Positions 52,055 through 61,514 are shown, counted from the stretch's first letter. The stretch is DNA of 64,000 nt from WS-2 sp036507005 (GCA_036507005.1 DASXQT010000070.1:1-64000); one strand, 5' to 3'. Notes: generated by a model not told the origin, from the sequence alone. Numbers and translations are program-made.

Positions 52055-53823
52055 TGGGCCATCTCCACGTCGAGCGCCTTACGAAACTTCGCCCACGCGC
52101 GATTGAACGCCGTTCGCGACCTGTTCCCGGAACCGCGCCACTGCTTGCCGAACTCCTTGTGCAGGTTGCGGCGCTGGAAGAACGTCGAGACGTCGATGGC
52201 CTTCTGTCCGGAGCCGCGCTTGTCGCGGTAGAACCGCAGGACCGCCACGAAAACCGCGTCGATCGCCCGGAGCAGCGGAGTCACGACGTCCGCGGTGTCG
52301 CGCTCACAGGCATTCCGGAACGCCTCAGTCTGGGTACGCTTCCGGCAGACTGACTCGAGGGAAACCCAGAGGAAGTTCAGCACCAGCCACTTCGCGTAGG
52401 CTCGCTCCGGATAGCCCCGCGCGGCGTAACTCACCTCGCGCATAAGCCAGTACCGCGACAGGTAGTAGTTCGGATCAGCCGTGGGGAAAATCTGCCCGTA
52501 CCATCGTTCCTCGAAGAGGCGCTCCTTGCCCTCGCGAACGATCGAGGGATCGAGGTCACAGCCGGCCACGGCCTGTGCGATCTCCTCCTTCTTCACCAAG
52601 CGCAGATGTCGCGTGCCTGCAGCCCGCCGAGCCTCCCCCTTTGTCGTCCGTTTGCGGAGGTAGAGGTAGTGCAGCTTGCGGAGCTGACGTTCGATCTCGA
52701 TCTGGCGCCGATCGTTCGACATCAGGTCCGACGGGCGAATCGCGTTCTGCCAATTCGTTGCCGAGACTATGCGGGATACTAGCGTCTCGAAGTTGTTGCC
52801 ATTCTGGCTCGGTGACCGCGGAACACGGATCACCCGGACAAGCACGCTCGCGCGCGGCCCCTTGCGTACGCTGCGCGCAAGGGTGCGCGTGGTTTGCTGG
52901 CCGTTGATCACCTGCGGATTAGTGACGCGCAGGATGTTCCTTCCTCGGCTCGACTCCTGCGTCGCGTCGTCGCAGACGATGGTGACTCCGTTGTTGTAGT
53001 ACCAGAAGTACTCGGGCTCGTCCGTGAGCGTGGCTTCCATGCCTCGGTTGATCTCGCTGCTGCCGAGGAAGCCGCGGACATTTCTGGCAAAGAGCCGAGT
53101 GCCGGCCCGCTCGAACAGGCCGGCCACTGCGAGATCGGTCATGGAGAACACCCACGATTCGATGTCGGTCTTGCTGTCGTAACGATTGAAGACGCCAGCC
53201 GTGCGCACGCCACCACCCGACTCGATGTCGAGGTCGAGCGACGGCACGGGCGGCGCCACACCATCGAGGTAGTCGGCAAGCAGCAGAAGGATGCGCTTGC
53301 CGTCGAAGAGCTGGAAGGTGACCGTGCTGCCTGCTGCGCGGACGATGCGACTCGCCTCGTCATGGAGTGCACTGCTGCACTTGCCCAGTGTCACGTAGAA
53401 CATGTGCAGCGCGTATCCGCGCTTGCGGATTCGGCCGCGGGCGTCCTCGAGCCGGCCGAGCACCTCCGAGGAGATATCCTTGGCGAGGCTCGCGAAGGCC
53501 GCTCCGTCTCCGCAGAGATCCACGGCGAGTTGCGCGAACCCGGCCACATCTCCCCGGTGTTCGTTCTTCGTGGCGACCTTCTGACGGTACTTGCCCTGAA
53601 CCACGAACACGATCCGCGCGGGATCGTCGATCAGGACGGCGTCCACTCCCTTGTCACGCGGTCCACCGCACAAGCCCGCCGTTGCCGCGGACTCGTCCTC
53701 GGCCACGAAGGCGCGCAGGAAAAAAAGGACGAACAGCTCGTCGTCGCCTAGCTTCGGGTAGCGGTCCCGGAACTCGGCGAGTTCGCGGCGTAGGTCGGTT
53801 TCGGTGAGATGGGCGTTGGCCAT
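52051..53823 (-). CDS. AIPR abortive-infection phage-resistance protein
   Basis: 590 aa. The AIPR core is clear: FARNVRGFLGSSEINRGMEA, FWYYNNGVTIVCDDA and VINGQQTTRTLARSVRKG (about residues 235-330). The N-terminal third (FLRAFVAEDESAA, DAVLIDDPARIVFVVQGKYRQK) resembles a PD-(D/E)xK restriction-like fold, as is known for some AIPR proteins. ATG at 53823 is 5 nt after the helicase stop; an in-frame ATG at 53835 would overlap it. Second gene of the defence operon; probably a nuclease effector. Confidence 0.88.
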   Translation of the reverse strand: MANAHLTETDLRRELAEFRDRYPKLGDDELFVLFFLRAFVAEDESAATAGLCGGPRDKGVDAVLIDDPARIVFVVQGKYRQKVATKNEHRGDVAGFAQLAVDLCGDGAAFASLAKDISSEVLGRLEDARGRIRKRGYALHMFYVTLGKCSSALHDEASRIVRAAGSTVTFQLFDGKRILLLLADYLDGVAPPVPSLDLDIESGGGVRTAGVFNRYDSKTDIESWVFSMTDLAVAGLFERAGTRLFARNVRGFLGSSEINRGMEATLTDEPEYFWYYNNGVTIVCDDATQESSRGRNILRVTNPQVINGQQTTRTLARSVRKGPRASVLVRVIRVPRSPSQNGNNFETLVSRIVSATNWQNAIRPSDLMSNDRRQIEIERQLRKLHYLYLRKRTTKGEARRAAGTRHLRLVKKEEIAQAVAGCDLDPSIVREGKERLFEERWYGQIFPTADPNYYLSRYWLMREVSYAARGYPERAYAKWLVLNFLWVSLESVCRKRTQTEAFRNACERDTADVVTPLLRAIDAVFVAVLRFYRDKRGSGQKAIDVSTFFQRRNLHKEFGKQWRGSGNRSRTAFNRAWAKFRKALDVEMAQ

Positions 53824-53828
53824 GGGCG

Positions 53829-56800
53829 TCAGCATCCTGTTCCGTAAGGCGGCGAGTCCTCGCGCACCTGCATCGGCTTCGTCATCGCGTTCACCGCCAA
53901 GTAGTAGTGGGCCACCTTCGTCACCTCGTTCCAGTCGAGGCGCGCCGGGTCACGAATCGGCTCCTGGAGTCGAGGAGCATTGTCGCAGTCGGTGACGACG
54001 TAGAGCCAGAAACAGTCGGGGCGGTCTTCTGCCACGCGCCGCTCATTGGGCGTGAGCAGTATTGTGCCGGTCGCTGCGCCAAGCCCCTTCACCTCGATGA
54101 GGCGCAGCTCTCCGGAGGCCAGATCGAGGCTCGTGACGTCGTAGCCCAGATTCTTCTCGGAGACGTCGTAGACCTGCCGGCCCTGCGCCCTCTCGCGCTC
54201 CATGACCACGCGCATGGCGATGGCTTCGGTCTCGAAGTTCGGCCTGAGACGCCGGACCTCTGGCGCCTCGCGCTCAGGGTGCGGCAGCGCGAGGACGCTC
54301 GCGAGCCGCTCGACCGCCTGGAGCGTGAGCGCCCGCTGGCGATCGAGGTCGACCCTGCGGCGCTCGCGGCGGGCCAGCAGCTCCGCGTGGCGCGCTTCAG
54401 CCTGTGCGAGCCGTCCCTCGGCACCGGGAAGCTTCTGTTCCACGTCGGCCGCGGCGCGGCCGATCTCCTCGTCCGCGCGCTGGAGCAGCTCGGTGAGCGA
54501 AAGCTCGACGTGGGCGCTGACCCGCTCGACCTCGGAGAGGCGTTCCTTGCGGGTCTCTTCGAGGAACGGTGCGAGCGCGTGCTCGTGGAGCCAGGTCGTC
54601 GCCTCGGGGAGGGTCGCGACCGCGGGCATCTGGGCCGGCGGGTCTGCAGGCGCGAAGTTGCCAAGCAGGCCAGGCTCCTGGAGCCGAGGTTCGCCGTCCT
54701 CGGGGATCTCCACCGCGAACAGCCGCTCGTGGACCACCTGCCCGAGTCCGTCCACCACGCGCGCCCGGTAGAAGTCGATGCGCGCCGGGTTTTCGTGCTG
54801 GAGCGAGTGGAAGGTCGCGCCCGTGCCGAGCACGTCGACCGCCCGCGCGTGGGTGTGCCGCCGGATCGCCTCGAAGAGCGGATGACCGGGCGTGACCCAC
54901 TCCAGCTTCTCGGTCTCGGCGGCCTCGCGGTCCGTGGAGCAGCGCGGATAGCGGTCCGCGAGCGCGGGAAGCTTCCAGTCCTGGTCCTTCTCGTAACGAC
55001 GAAGGATCGAGGGCGTGCGCGCCGGCTCGAAGGCGTGCGGCACGCTCGGGATGGTCTTGAGGGTGAGCGGCACAAACTCGGCCGCCTCACGGAGAAAACG
55101 CGCGATGGTCTCCGGCACGACCCGCCGCTCTTGCGCCTGCGCGCGCCGCTCGATCAGCATCTCGAGGTTGAGCTTCTTGCTTGCGAGGCCCTCGAGGGCG
55201 TTTTGGCAGATGGCGCGGAACTGCGCTTCGTCCACATCGCGGAGCATGCGCTCCTCGAGATCCGCGTCGCCGAGCTTGCCGGCGTAGTAGTCGCGCAGCA
55301 CGCGTTCGACGTGGGCTGCAGGCAGGACCTCGCCGACGACGTTGAAGACGGCGTCATCGTCCAGCGCGTCGCGAATCTCCTGCAGCTTTTCGTGCAGCCG
55401 CTGCAGGACGCGGCCCTCGATGGTGTTCGTAGCCACGAAGTTGAAGATCAGGCAGTCCTTGCGCTGCCCGTAGCGGTGGATGCGGCCCATCCGCTGCTCG
55501 AGGCGGTTCGGGTTCCACGGGATGTCGTAGTTGAAGAGGATGTTGCAGACCTGGAGGTTGATCCCCTCGCCCGCGGCCTCGGTGGCAACAAGAACCTGGA
55601 TCTCACCTTCGCGGAACTGCTGCTCGGCGTGGAGGCGGGTGCCCGGCTCGTCACGCGACCCCGGCTTCATGCCGCCGTGGATGTAGCCGACGCGGAAACC
55701 CCACGACTTGAGTCGATCAACGAGGTAGTCCAATGTGTCCTTGAACTCGGTGAAGAGAAGCAGTCGCTGGTCCGCGTGGTCGAAGAAGCCCTGCTCGTGG
55801 AGCAGGGCCTTGAGATTCGAGAGCTTGGCCTCGGTGCCCGCGTCCTCGACCACCTGCGCCTGGGCCGCGAGGTGTCGCAGCTCCTCGACCTCGTTGCGAA
55901 CCTGCTCCGCGCTCCCGGCGAGCGTGATGGCCTCGAGCATGGTTTCGAGCCGCTCGCGCTCGCTCTCCTCCATCTCCTCCAGCTCCTCCGGATCGGGGAG
56001 ATCCGGCGGCGCCAAACGCGCCAACTCCTGCGCTCGCTTAAGCCCCTCTTCAAGGCGTCGCACCCGATTCTCAAGCGACCGCCGCATGGCATGCGTGCTG
56101 GAAGCAAGCCGACGCTGGTAGAGCGACATCAGGAAGCCGATTGCCCGGGCGCGTGGATCTTCGCCCCCGGCCGCCGCGCGAGCGCTCTCACGCTTCACGA
56201 AGCGCGTTACGTCCCGGTACAGCTCGAACTCCGCCCCGTCGATCTGGAAGTCCACCGTGTGCGGAATCCGCTTGGTGAAGATCGGCTTGGCGGCCCAGCT
56301 GCCGTCCGTCTGCCGCTCCGGGAAATAGACCATTGCCTCTTTGGTCCGGCGCAGATAGAACGGCGCGCGCCGCTGGTCCATCGCTTGGCGGATGGACCGG
56401 ACGTCCGCGTACGCGTCGGCATCGAGGAGCTGCAGGAAAAGGCTGAAGTTTTTTGGGTCGCCCTTGTGCGGGGTCGCTGTGAGCAGCAGGAGGTGGTCGG
56501 AGATGTCGCGCAGCAGCTCCCCCAGCCGGTAGCGCAGGCTCTTGTGCGACTCGTCCGCCGCCGACATGCGGTGCGCCTCGTCGACGATGACGAGATCCCA
56601 GTGGACCTGCCGCAGCCCGGGCAAGATCTCGCTGCGTTTGGCTAGGTCGAGGGACGTGATGAGCCGGTTCCGCTCCAGCCACTGGTTCACGCCGAACTGA
56701 TCGCGGATGTCCTGGCCCTTGAGCACGAGGAACTTCGCGTCGAACTTCTCTTTGAGCTCGCGCTGCCACTGGAACGCGAGGTTGGCCGGACAGACGATGA

Positions 56801-57266
56801 GAATGCGCTCGGCGAGTCCGCGCAGCTCGAGCTCACGAATCAGTAGCCCCGCCATGATGGTCTTCCCCGCCCCGGCGTCGTCGGCGAGGAGGAAGCGCAC
56901 GCGTGGCAGCTTCAGCAGGTGGTCGTAGATCGCCTCGAGTTGGTGCGGCAGCGGATCCACGCGAGAGATCGAAAGCCCGAAGTATGGATCGAACTCGTAG
57001 GCGATACCGAGGGCGTAGGCCTGGAGACCCAGCCGGAGGAGGCGTCCGTCGCCAGCGAAGGAATGCCGGGCGTCCAGGACCGCGAGGCGCTCGATCTCTT
57101 CGGCGCTGAGCGTCACTTTGCGGAAGCGCTCCGATTGTGTGCCGACCATCCCAACGACCCAACTCGCCGGGCCATTGGGTTGCACAGTCTCGACGCGCAT
57201 CGGCTCGTTGAAGTGCGGGCCGGTGAGGATCTGGCCCGGGTGCAGGGGTGGGGTTCCAACCGTCAT
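53829..57266 (-). CDS. SNF2-family helicase with DUF3883 (Hma/DrmD-like)
   Basis: 1145 aa from the ATG at 57266 (an ATG at 57296 is possible). RapA/DrmD-like SNF2 ATPase: LADDAGAGKTIMAGLLIREL (about 125), DEAH motif VIVDEAHRMS (about 227), LLLTATPHKGDPKNF, C-terminal motor VLVATEAAGEGINLQ and QRMGRIHRYGQRKD (about 560-600), a helical linker rich in Glu/Arg, then DUF3883 near 1035-1075 (ENLGYDVTSLD, IEVKG), a restriction-endonuclease-like domain. First gene of the defence operon, divergent from the XRE-IrrE-protease set. Confidence 0.93.
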   Translation of the reverse strand: MTVGTPPLHPGQILTGPHFNEPMRVETVQPNGPASWVVGMVGTQSERFRKVTLSAEEIERLAVLDARHSFAGDGRLLRLGLQAYALGIAYEFDPYFGLSISRVDPLPHQLEAIYDHLLKLPRVRFLLADDAGAGKTIMAGLLIRELELRGLAERILIVCPANLAFQWQRELKEKFDAKFLVLKGQDIRDQFGVNQWLERNRLITSLDLAKRSEILPGLRQVHWDLVIVDEAHRMSAADESHKSLRYRLGELLRDISDHLLLLTATPHKGDPKNFSLFLQLLDADAYADVRSIRQAMDQRRAPFYLRRTKEAMVYFPERQTDGSWAAKPIFTKRIPHTVDFQIDGAEFELYRDVTRFVKRESARAAAGGEDPRARAIGFLMSLYQRRLASSTHAMRRSLENRVRRLEEGLKRAQELARLAPPDLPDPEELEEMEESERERLETMLEAITLAGSAEQVRNEVEELRHLAAQAQVVEDAGTEAKLSNLKALLHEQGFFDHADQRLLLFTEFKDTLDYLVDRLKSWGFRVGYIHGGMKPGSRDEPGTRLHAEQQFREGEIQVLVATEAAGEGINLQVCNILFNYDIPWNPNRLEQRMGRIHRYGQRKDCLIFNFVATNTIEGRVLQRLHEKLQEIRDALDDDAVFNVVGEVLPAAHVERVLRDYYAGKLGDADLEERMLRDVDEAQFRAICQNALEGLASKKLNLEMLIERRAQAQERRVVPETIARFLREAAEFVPLTLKTIPSVPHAFEPARTPSILRRYEKDQDWKLPALADRYPRCSTDREAAETEKLEWVTPGHPLFEAIRRHTHARAVDVLGTGATFHSLQHENPARIDFYRARVVDGLGQVVHERLFAVEIPEDGEPRLQEPGLLGNFAPADPPAQMPAVATLPEATTWLHEHALAPFLEETRKERLSEVERVSAHVELSLTELLQRADEEIGRAAADVEQKLPGAEGRLAQAEARHAELLARRERRRVDLDRQRALTLQAVERLASVLALPHPEREAPEVRRLRPNFETEAIAMRVVMERERAQGRQVYDVSEKNLGYDVTSLDLASGELRLIEVKGLGAATGTILLTPNERRVAEDRPDCFWLYVVTDCDNAPRLQEPIRDPARLDWNEVTKVAHYYLAVNAMTKPMQVREDSPPYGTGC

Positions 57267-57389
57267 GCTGCCGCGACCTTCAAGGACACTCCCCATTCCG
57301 ACTCTGGCGGGTTGTCGAAACGCCGGCAGGCCCTCGCACCGTCGGGACACCCACCGCAACCGACCAGCTCCATCAACTCTTGCGCCCGT

Positions 57390-57404
57390 TAGCTGAGTAA
57401 GCTA
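57390..57404. promoter_or_regulatory. inverted repeat, possible XRE operator
   Basis: TAGCT-GAGTA-AGCTA, perfect 5-bp arms, 12 nt before the XRE start, within the 150-nt divergent promoter region. TAAGCT inside it could be a -10 box. A repressor binding here could control both the defence operon and the protease module. Confidence 0.4.
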
Positions 57405-57416
57405 GCGTTGCTTCCG

Positions 57417-57797
57417 ATGGCACGTCAAGAGGTGACTCTGGGCAGCGAAATCCGACGGCTCCGGTCACTCTCGGGGTCGACCCTTCGGGGCTTCGCAAAG
57501 CGGATCGGCGTATCGGCGCCGCACCTCTCCGACATCGAGCATGATCGCCGCCGGCCATCGAAGGAACTGCTGAAGAAGATCGCCCACGAGCTGCGTTCCG
57601 TGGGGGCGACCTACGAGGCGCTCGACAAGCTGGACCCACGTCCGGAAAAAGATGTGCGCGAGTGGGCCGCTGAGACACCTGAAGCGAGGACCATGCTGCG
57701 CATGGCGCGTGATGCGACCGAGTCGGGCCGCCCGATGGCGGACGTACTCAAGAAACTGGAGCGCGCACTGAAGCAGCGGCGTGGGAGGGGCGACTGA
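57417..57797 (+). CDS. XRE-family regulator
   Basis: 126 aa. LGSEIRRLRSLSGSTLRGFAKRIGVSAPHLSDIEHDRRRPS is a full helix-turn-helix (residues about 8-50, quoted in pieces: SGSTLRGFAKRIGVSAPHLS). A C-terminal helical tail with RMARDATESGRPMADVLKKL follows. Encoded ahead of an ImmA/IrrE peptidase, the classic repressor/peptidase pairing of ICEBs1 and many defence loci. No Shine-Dalgarno. Its TGA overlaps an in-frame CTG of the next gene. Confidence 0.88.
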   Translation: MARQEVTLGSEIRRLRSLSGSTLRGFAKRIGVSAPHLSDIEHDRRRPSKELLKKIAHELRSVGATYEALDKLDPRPEKDVREWAAETPEARTMLRMARDATESGRPMADVLKKLERALKQRRGRGD

Positions 57798-57868
57798 AGA
57801 TCACCTCCGATTCATCGAGCCCGTGGGGCCGTCGGGTCTGGTTCGACGACCGCGACTTCGACGGCATC

Positions 57869-58537
57869 ATGGAGGAGGTGCGCGCCCGAGTCGGCCCGGA
57901 CGTCTTCGCGCCGGGGGCGGGCGTTGACGTTGACGCGGTGCTCGAGCACGCGTTCGGCGTGGTTCCGGATTTTGTGGACCTCCCTGAAGGTCTGCTGGGG
58001 CGCACGCACTTCGCAGCGGACGGACAGTTCACAGTTGAAGTGAGCCGCGTCCTTTCAGAGCGTGCAGAGCACGATCACGTCGCGCGTCGGCGCCTGCGGA
58101 GCACGCTTGGGCACGAGTGCGGCCACGGCGCCTACCATGCCCATCTCCACCTCGCCGACGAGAAGACCTTGTCGCTCTTTGGAGACTCCACCACTCCGCG
58201 CGCGGCGCGTATCCTGTGCCGCCACGAAAGCGTCGACGCGGTGTCGGCGGGCGCAAGGCCCCGATACAACGGGCACTGGTGGGAGTACCAAGCCAACCGC
58301 GGTATGGCAGCACTTCTCCTGCCCCGACGCCACTTCGCCGATCGGGTCAGCACCGCTTGCGCCACGCGGGGTGTCGCCACCGTCGAGGCGGTCGTGCGCA
58401 CCGGCGAGGGCGAGCCGCTCGTGCGAGCGCTAGCGGACGTGTTCGACGTGAACCCGGTCATGGTGCTCTACCGGCTACAGGACCTCGGCTACCTGCCCCG
58501 GGACGTGTCGCAGGAGGTGCTGAGTCTCACGGATTGA
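57869..58537 (+). CDS. ImmA/IrrE metallopeptidase
   Basis: 222 aa from the first ATG. The zinc motif is HECGH (HExxH) in LRSTLGHECGHGAYHAH, followed by WWEYQANRGMAALLLP carrying the third ligand. Coding character extends upstream in frame (WGRRVWFDDRDFDGI) to a CTG at 57794 overlapping the XRE stop, so the true protein may be about 25 residues longer with a CTG start. Such peptidases cleave their partner XRE repressor; a Phe- and Leu-rich C-terminal winged-helix-like part (VNPVMVLYRLQDLGYL) may bind signals. Confidence 0.88.
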   Translation: MEEVRARVGPDVFAPGAGVDVDAVLEHAFGVVPDFVDLPEGLLGRTHFAADGQFTVEVSRVLSERAEHDHVARRRLRSTLGHECGHGAYHAHLHLADEKTLSLFGDSTTPRAARILCRHESVDAVSAGARPRYNGHWWEYQANRGMAALLLPRRHFADRVSTACATRGVATVEAVVRTGEGEPLVRALADVFDVNPVMVLYRLQDLGYLPRDVSQEVLSLTD

Positions 58538-58540
58538 TGA

Positions 58541-58573
58541 TGTTGTTGTTGTTGTCGTTGTTTTTTTTTTTTT
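58541..58573 (+). repeat. T-rich low-complexity tract
   Basis: A GTT-type triplet run (58541-58560) followed by 13 consecutive T (58561-58573), directly after the peptidase stop. It is extreme for this GC-rich sequence. It could end transcription or reflect polymerase slippage or assembly error. The rest of 58574-58684 holds only the leader of the next gene. Confidence 0.8.
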
Positions 58574-58684
58574 GCGGTTGGCGTTACTGAAGTGTGCTAA
58601 CGTCAGGGAATAGTCGGTGGTTGCCCGCCGCCGGCGCTCGCGGCCCGCACGCGGGGACCAGGGCCACAAGAGGAGTACGCCACC

Positions 58685-59908
58685 ATGGCGTTTGATCCAA
58701 AGGACGGACGTGAGCGGCGCCGAGAGCTCCTGAGGAAGATCGGCCAGATTCGCGGGTCGTCAGTTATTGGTTACATCTGTTCTGACCGGCAACACCCATT
58801 CGCGTTCGCAGCCATCTCAGCAGACATCATCAGGCCGATGTACGACCACCTCTTGGCACTTGGCAACCTTTCGTCGGAGAAGGGGAAGCTCGACCTCTTC
58901 ATCTACAGCAGGGGCGGGGACGTCTCGGTTCCTTGGACGCTTGTCAGCATGGTGCGTGAGTGCTACCAGCACTTCAACGTGCTCATTCCGTTCCGGGCGC
59001 ACAGCGCTGCGACGATGATCGCCATCGGCGCCGACAACATCATCATGGGCCGCAAGGGAGAGCTCGGTCCGATCGATCCAACGCTTTCACGGCAGTCGCA
59101 GGTGGGCGCACCGCCGGCCGAGATCCCCGTGGAAGACGTGTCCTCCTACTTGAACTTCATCAAGGAGCGTGCAGGGATCACCGATCAGTCGGCGCTTGCA
59201 CAGTGCACAACGAGTCTCGCGGAGCAGCTCCAGCCGCTGACACTCGGGTCAGTCAACCGCATGTACAGCCACATCCGGTCGGTGGCGAAGAAGCTCCTCA
59301 CCGCCCGAGCGGACAAGAAGCTCGACGAGGAGCGCATCCGCGTCATCACCGAGGTCCTGACGGAGAAGATCTACTATCACGGGCACAGCATCAGCCGCCG
59401 CGAAGCGCAGGAGTTGGGCCTTGCTGTGGCCGAGGACGTCTCCGGGGAGCTGGAGACGCTCATGTGGGCGCTCTTCGAAGAGTACGAGCGGTTTTTGCAG
59501 CTCCGCGAGCCGATCGACCCGATGTACCTGCTGGATCAGGGAAAGGCGGAGGAACTCTCACTCAAGGACGTGGCGATCGGGTGCATCGAGTCAGACCAAG
59601 GGCTGCACCTCTTCCAGCACGACATCACGTTTGCTCGGCAGCGCAGAATCCCGCCGAACCCAAACATCAACATCAACCTGAACCTTCAAATGCCACAGCC
59701 CGCGGGCTTGCCGGCGGGGGCCCCGATGCCGATGCCCGCCCTGCCGCAGCAAGTAGTGGATCAGCTCATGCAGCAGATCCAGCAGACCGTCCGGCAGCAA
59801 ATCATCCAGCAGTCCGAAGTCGTCGGACTTCAGGTGCGGATGGCCAACGGTTCGTGGCGGGAGATCGAACTAACGAAGAGCGGTGGCGCCGGGGACGGAA
59901 AGTCGTAG
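58685..59908 (+). CDS. ClpP-class serine protease (SDH/SppA-like)
   Basis: 407 aa. IYSRGGDVSVPW supplies the oxyanion glycine pair and FRAHSAATMIAIGADNIIMG the nucleophilic serine (about residue 113); GPIDPTLSRQS follows. This is the SDH-sah/ClpP-crotonase serine protease family, but without the usual membrane anchor. The C-terminal quarter is Pro/Met/Gln-rich (GLPAGAPMPMPALPQ, QQIQQTVRQQIIQQ). AAGAGGAG 11 nt before the ATG. Third gene of the XRE-IrrE module; a protease activated on infection would fit, but is inference. Confidence 0.85.
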   Translation: MAFDPKDGRERRRELLRKIGQIRGSSVIGYICSDRQHPFAFAAISADIIRPMYDHLLALGNLSSEKGKLDLFIYSRGGDVSVPWTLVSMVRECYQHFNVLIPFRAHSAATMIAIGADNIIMGRKGELGPIDPTLSRQSQVGAPPAEIPVEDVSSYLNFIKERAGITDQSALAQCTTSLAEQLQPLTLGSVNRMYSHIRSVAKKLLTARADKKLDEERIRVITEVLTEKIYYHGHSISRREAQELGLAVAEDVSGELETLMWALFEEYERFLQLREPIDPMYLLDQGKAEELSLKDVAIGCIESDQGLHLFQHDITFARQRRIPPNPNININLNLQMPQPAGLPAGAPMPMPALPQQVVDQLMQQIQQTVRQQIIQQSEVVGLQVRMANGSWREIELTKSGGAGDGKS

Positions 59909-60608
59909 ATCAGTAGTGCCCGCCGACGTGCTCGGAGTGCCGTAGAGGATGAAGGGGCTGGGCTCTGGCGACGGTTGCGCGGGCGCTTGTTCAGGCTGCG
60001 GCGCTGCCTCGCGGATACTGATCCGCACAGATGGCGCCTGGACCATCTCGATCGTGACCTGTGCGTTGATCAATTGCCGCCTCCGAGGCAAGGGAGAAGT
60101 ACTGGGCTGCCTAGCTTAGCAGGTTGTCGGCGGCCAGCCGACCTCCCTTTAGTGCATGTTACCCCAGACGGGCCTCTTCCGTTCCCTTGTCAAAGAATGA
60201 TGGAGTTCATTCTACACCCTGGCGAGACCCCCAGGGGCCCGTCGGGGGCCGCAACAAGGCGGCCCCCCGACCCAACGTCAGCCCCGGCGGCGCCCGAGAA
60301 CGGGCCGAGGAGACGCCCCGGCAGCAGCGCCGGCGGATAGTACTCCACGTCCTTGACGGTCCGCGGAACGCCGCGCAAGGCTGCAAGTTCTTGCTATTCT
60401 TGTGCGACGATAACGGCGACGTGGGCTTCGTGCCACACGGCCGCTGAGTGGCGCCTTGCTTTGACACCCGGTCTGGCAGCCGCCGGGCCGCGTTGCCTCT
60501 CGGGGTGGCCCCCTACGCGAGGACTAGTTGCATCATCGCGCCTTAGGGTGACGCGCTCGCATCTGCGCGCCCCTTGACGCTCCGCCGCCCTCCTCCTAGC
60601 GTCGCCCC
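59909..60608. other. 700-nt region without a firm gene
   Basis: Holds a minus-strand frame 59870-60091 (73 codons, TTG start, Pro-rich, overlapping the protease gene end), a near-perfect hairpin at 60241-60271, and a plus-strand frame ending at 60447 with protein-like FLLFLCDDNGDVGF that may be a decayed gene end. At 60574-60602 lies TTGACG-N17-TAGCGT, the promoter copy of the mutM pseudogene. None of the frames is recognised. Confidence 0.4.
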
Positions 60609-61160
60609 ATGCCCGAGCTGCCCGAAGTCGAAACCGTGCGCCGCATGCTCGAGACCCACGTCGTGGGGCGCACTGTGCGCGCGGTGCGGCTCTCGGGGCT
60701 CGCGCTTCGCGAGCAGGTGTCCCGCGGCCTTGCGCGTGGGCTGCGGGGGCGCTCGATCCGCGGCGTGTCGAGGCGCGGGAAGTTCCTCGTCTTCGAGCGG
60801 GACGAGGGGCTGGCGCTCCTCTCCCGCCTCGGCATGAGCGGCCGCTGGCTCTTCTCGGACGGCGAGCGGGTCGAGCCGCTCCCCCACATCCACGCGCGCA
60901 TCGGCTTCACCGACGGCATCGAGTTGCGCTTCCGGGATCCGCGGCGCTTCGGGCTTCTCCGCCTGGTGCGCGCCGAGCAGCTCGCGCGCGATCGCGCGAT
61001 CGCATCGACCCGATCGCGAGCCCGCCCACGGGCGACTCGCTGCGAGCGCGCGCCCGCGGGCTCACGGCGAGCGTCAAGAGCTCCTGCTCGAATACGGCGA
61101 TCCGCTCCGCGTCTACGACCGCGCGCGCGCGCCCTGCGATCCCCCCAACTTCTCCCGCAT
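60609..61160 (+). pseudogene. decayed mutM paralogue
   Basis: The first 134 codons are nearly identical to the intact mutM at 61614 (MPELPEVETVRRMLE..., RLGMSGRWLF, DPRRFGLLRLVRAE). A net loss of 10 nt at about 61008 shifts frame, and a further deletion of about 208 bp at about 61094 removes the helix-two-turn-helix; the zinc-finger start (VYDRARAPC) is still legible near 61110-61137. The duplicated stretch includes the promoter. Non-functional as a glycosylase. Confidence 0.92.
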
Positions 61161-61220
61161 GAACGCCAACATCGCGCCGAGCGGCGCCGGCGAACGTGCC
61201 GAGCGATGGAGGAGACGAAA

Positions 61221-61514
61221 ATGGTGATGACCATTCTCGAGGCGCGGGTAGCCCCGGAACGCGTGGGCGATCTCGAGCGCGCCTATCGGGAGGCGGTCCT
61301 GGAGTTCCCGCCGGGCCTCGTCGAGACGTTCCTCGCCCGCGACACGGGCGATCCGGCGGTCTTCCGCATCATGACCGTGTGGGCCAGCCGCGATGCGCTG
61401 GAGAAGATGCGCGCCTCGGGCGTGAAGCCCAAGGGCGTGCAGATCTTCGAGGCAGCGGGAGCCACACCGACGCTGTCGATCTTCGAGGTGGTCCAAAAGG
61501 CCGGCGTAAGCTAG
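61221..61514 (+). CDS. antibiotic biosynthesis monooxygenase (ABM) domain protein
   Basis: 97 aa. MTILEARVAPERVGDLERAY, PGLVETFLARDTGDPAVFRI and MTVWASRDALEKMR give the ferredoxin-like ABM fold of small heme-degrading or quinol monooxygenase-like proteins; the actual substrate is unknown. The ATG at 61221 is preceded by GGAGGAG at 8 nt. Lies between the broken and the intact mutM. Confidence 0.8.
   Translation: MVMTILEARVAPERVGDLERAYREAVLEFPPGLVETFLARDTGDPAVFRIMTVWASRDALEKMRASGVKPKGVQIFEAAGATPTLSIFEVVQKAGVS

Noticed and set aside
60609..61514. Apparent fusion of a MutM N-terminus with an ABM domain
   Set aside because: The linking segment is frameshifted mutM sequence; the ABM gene has its own ribosome site and start at 61221.
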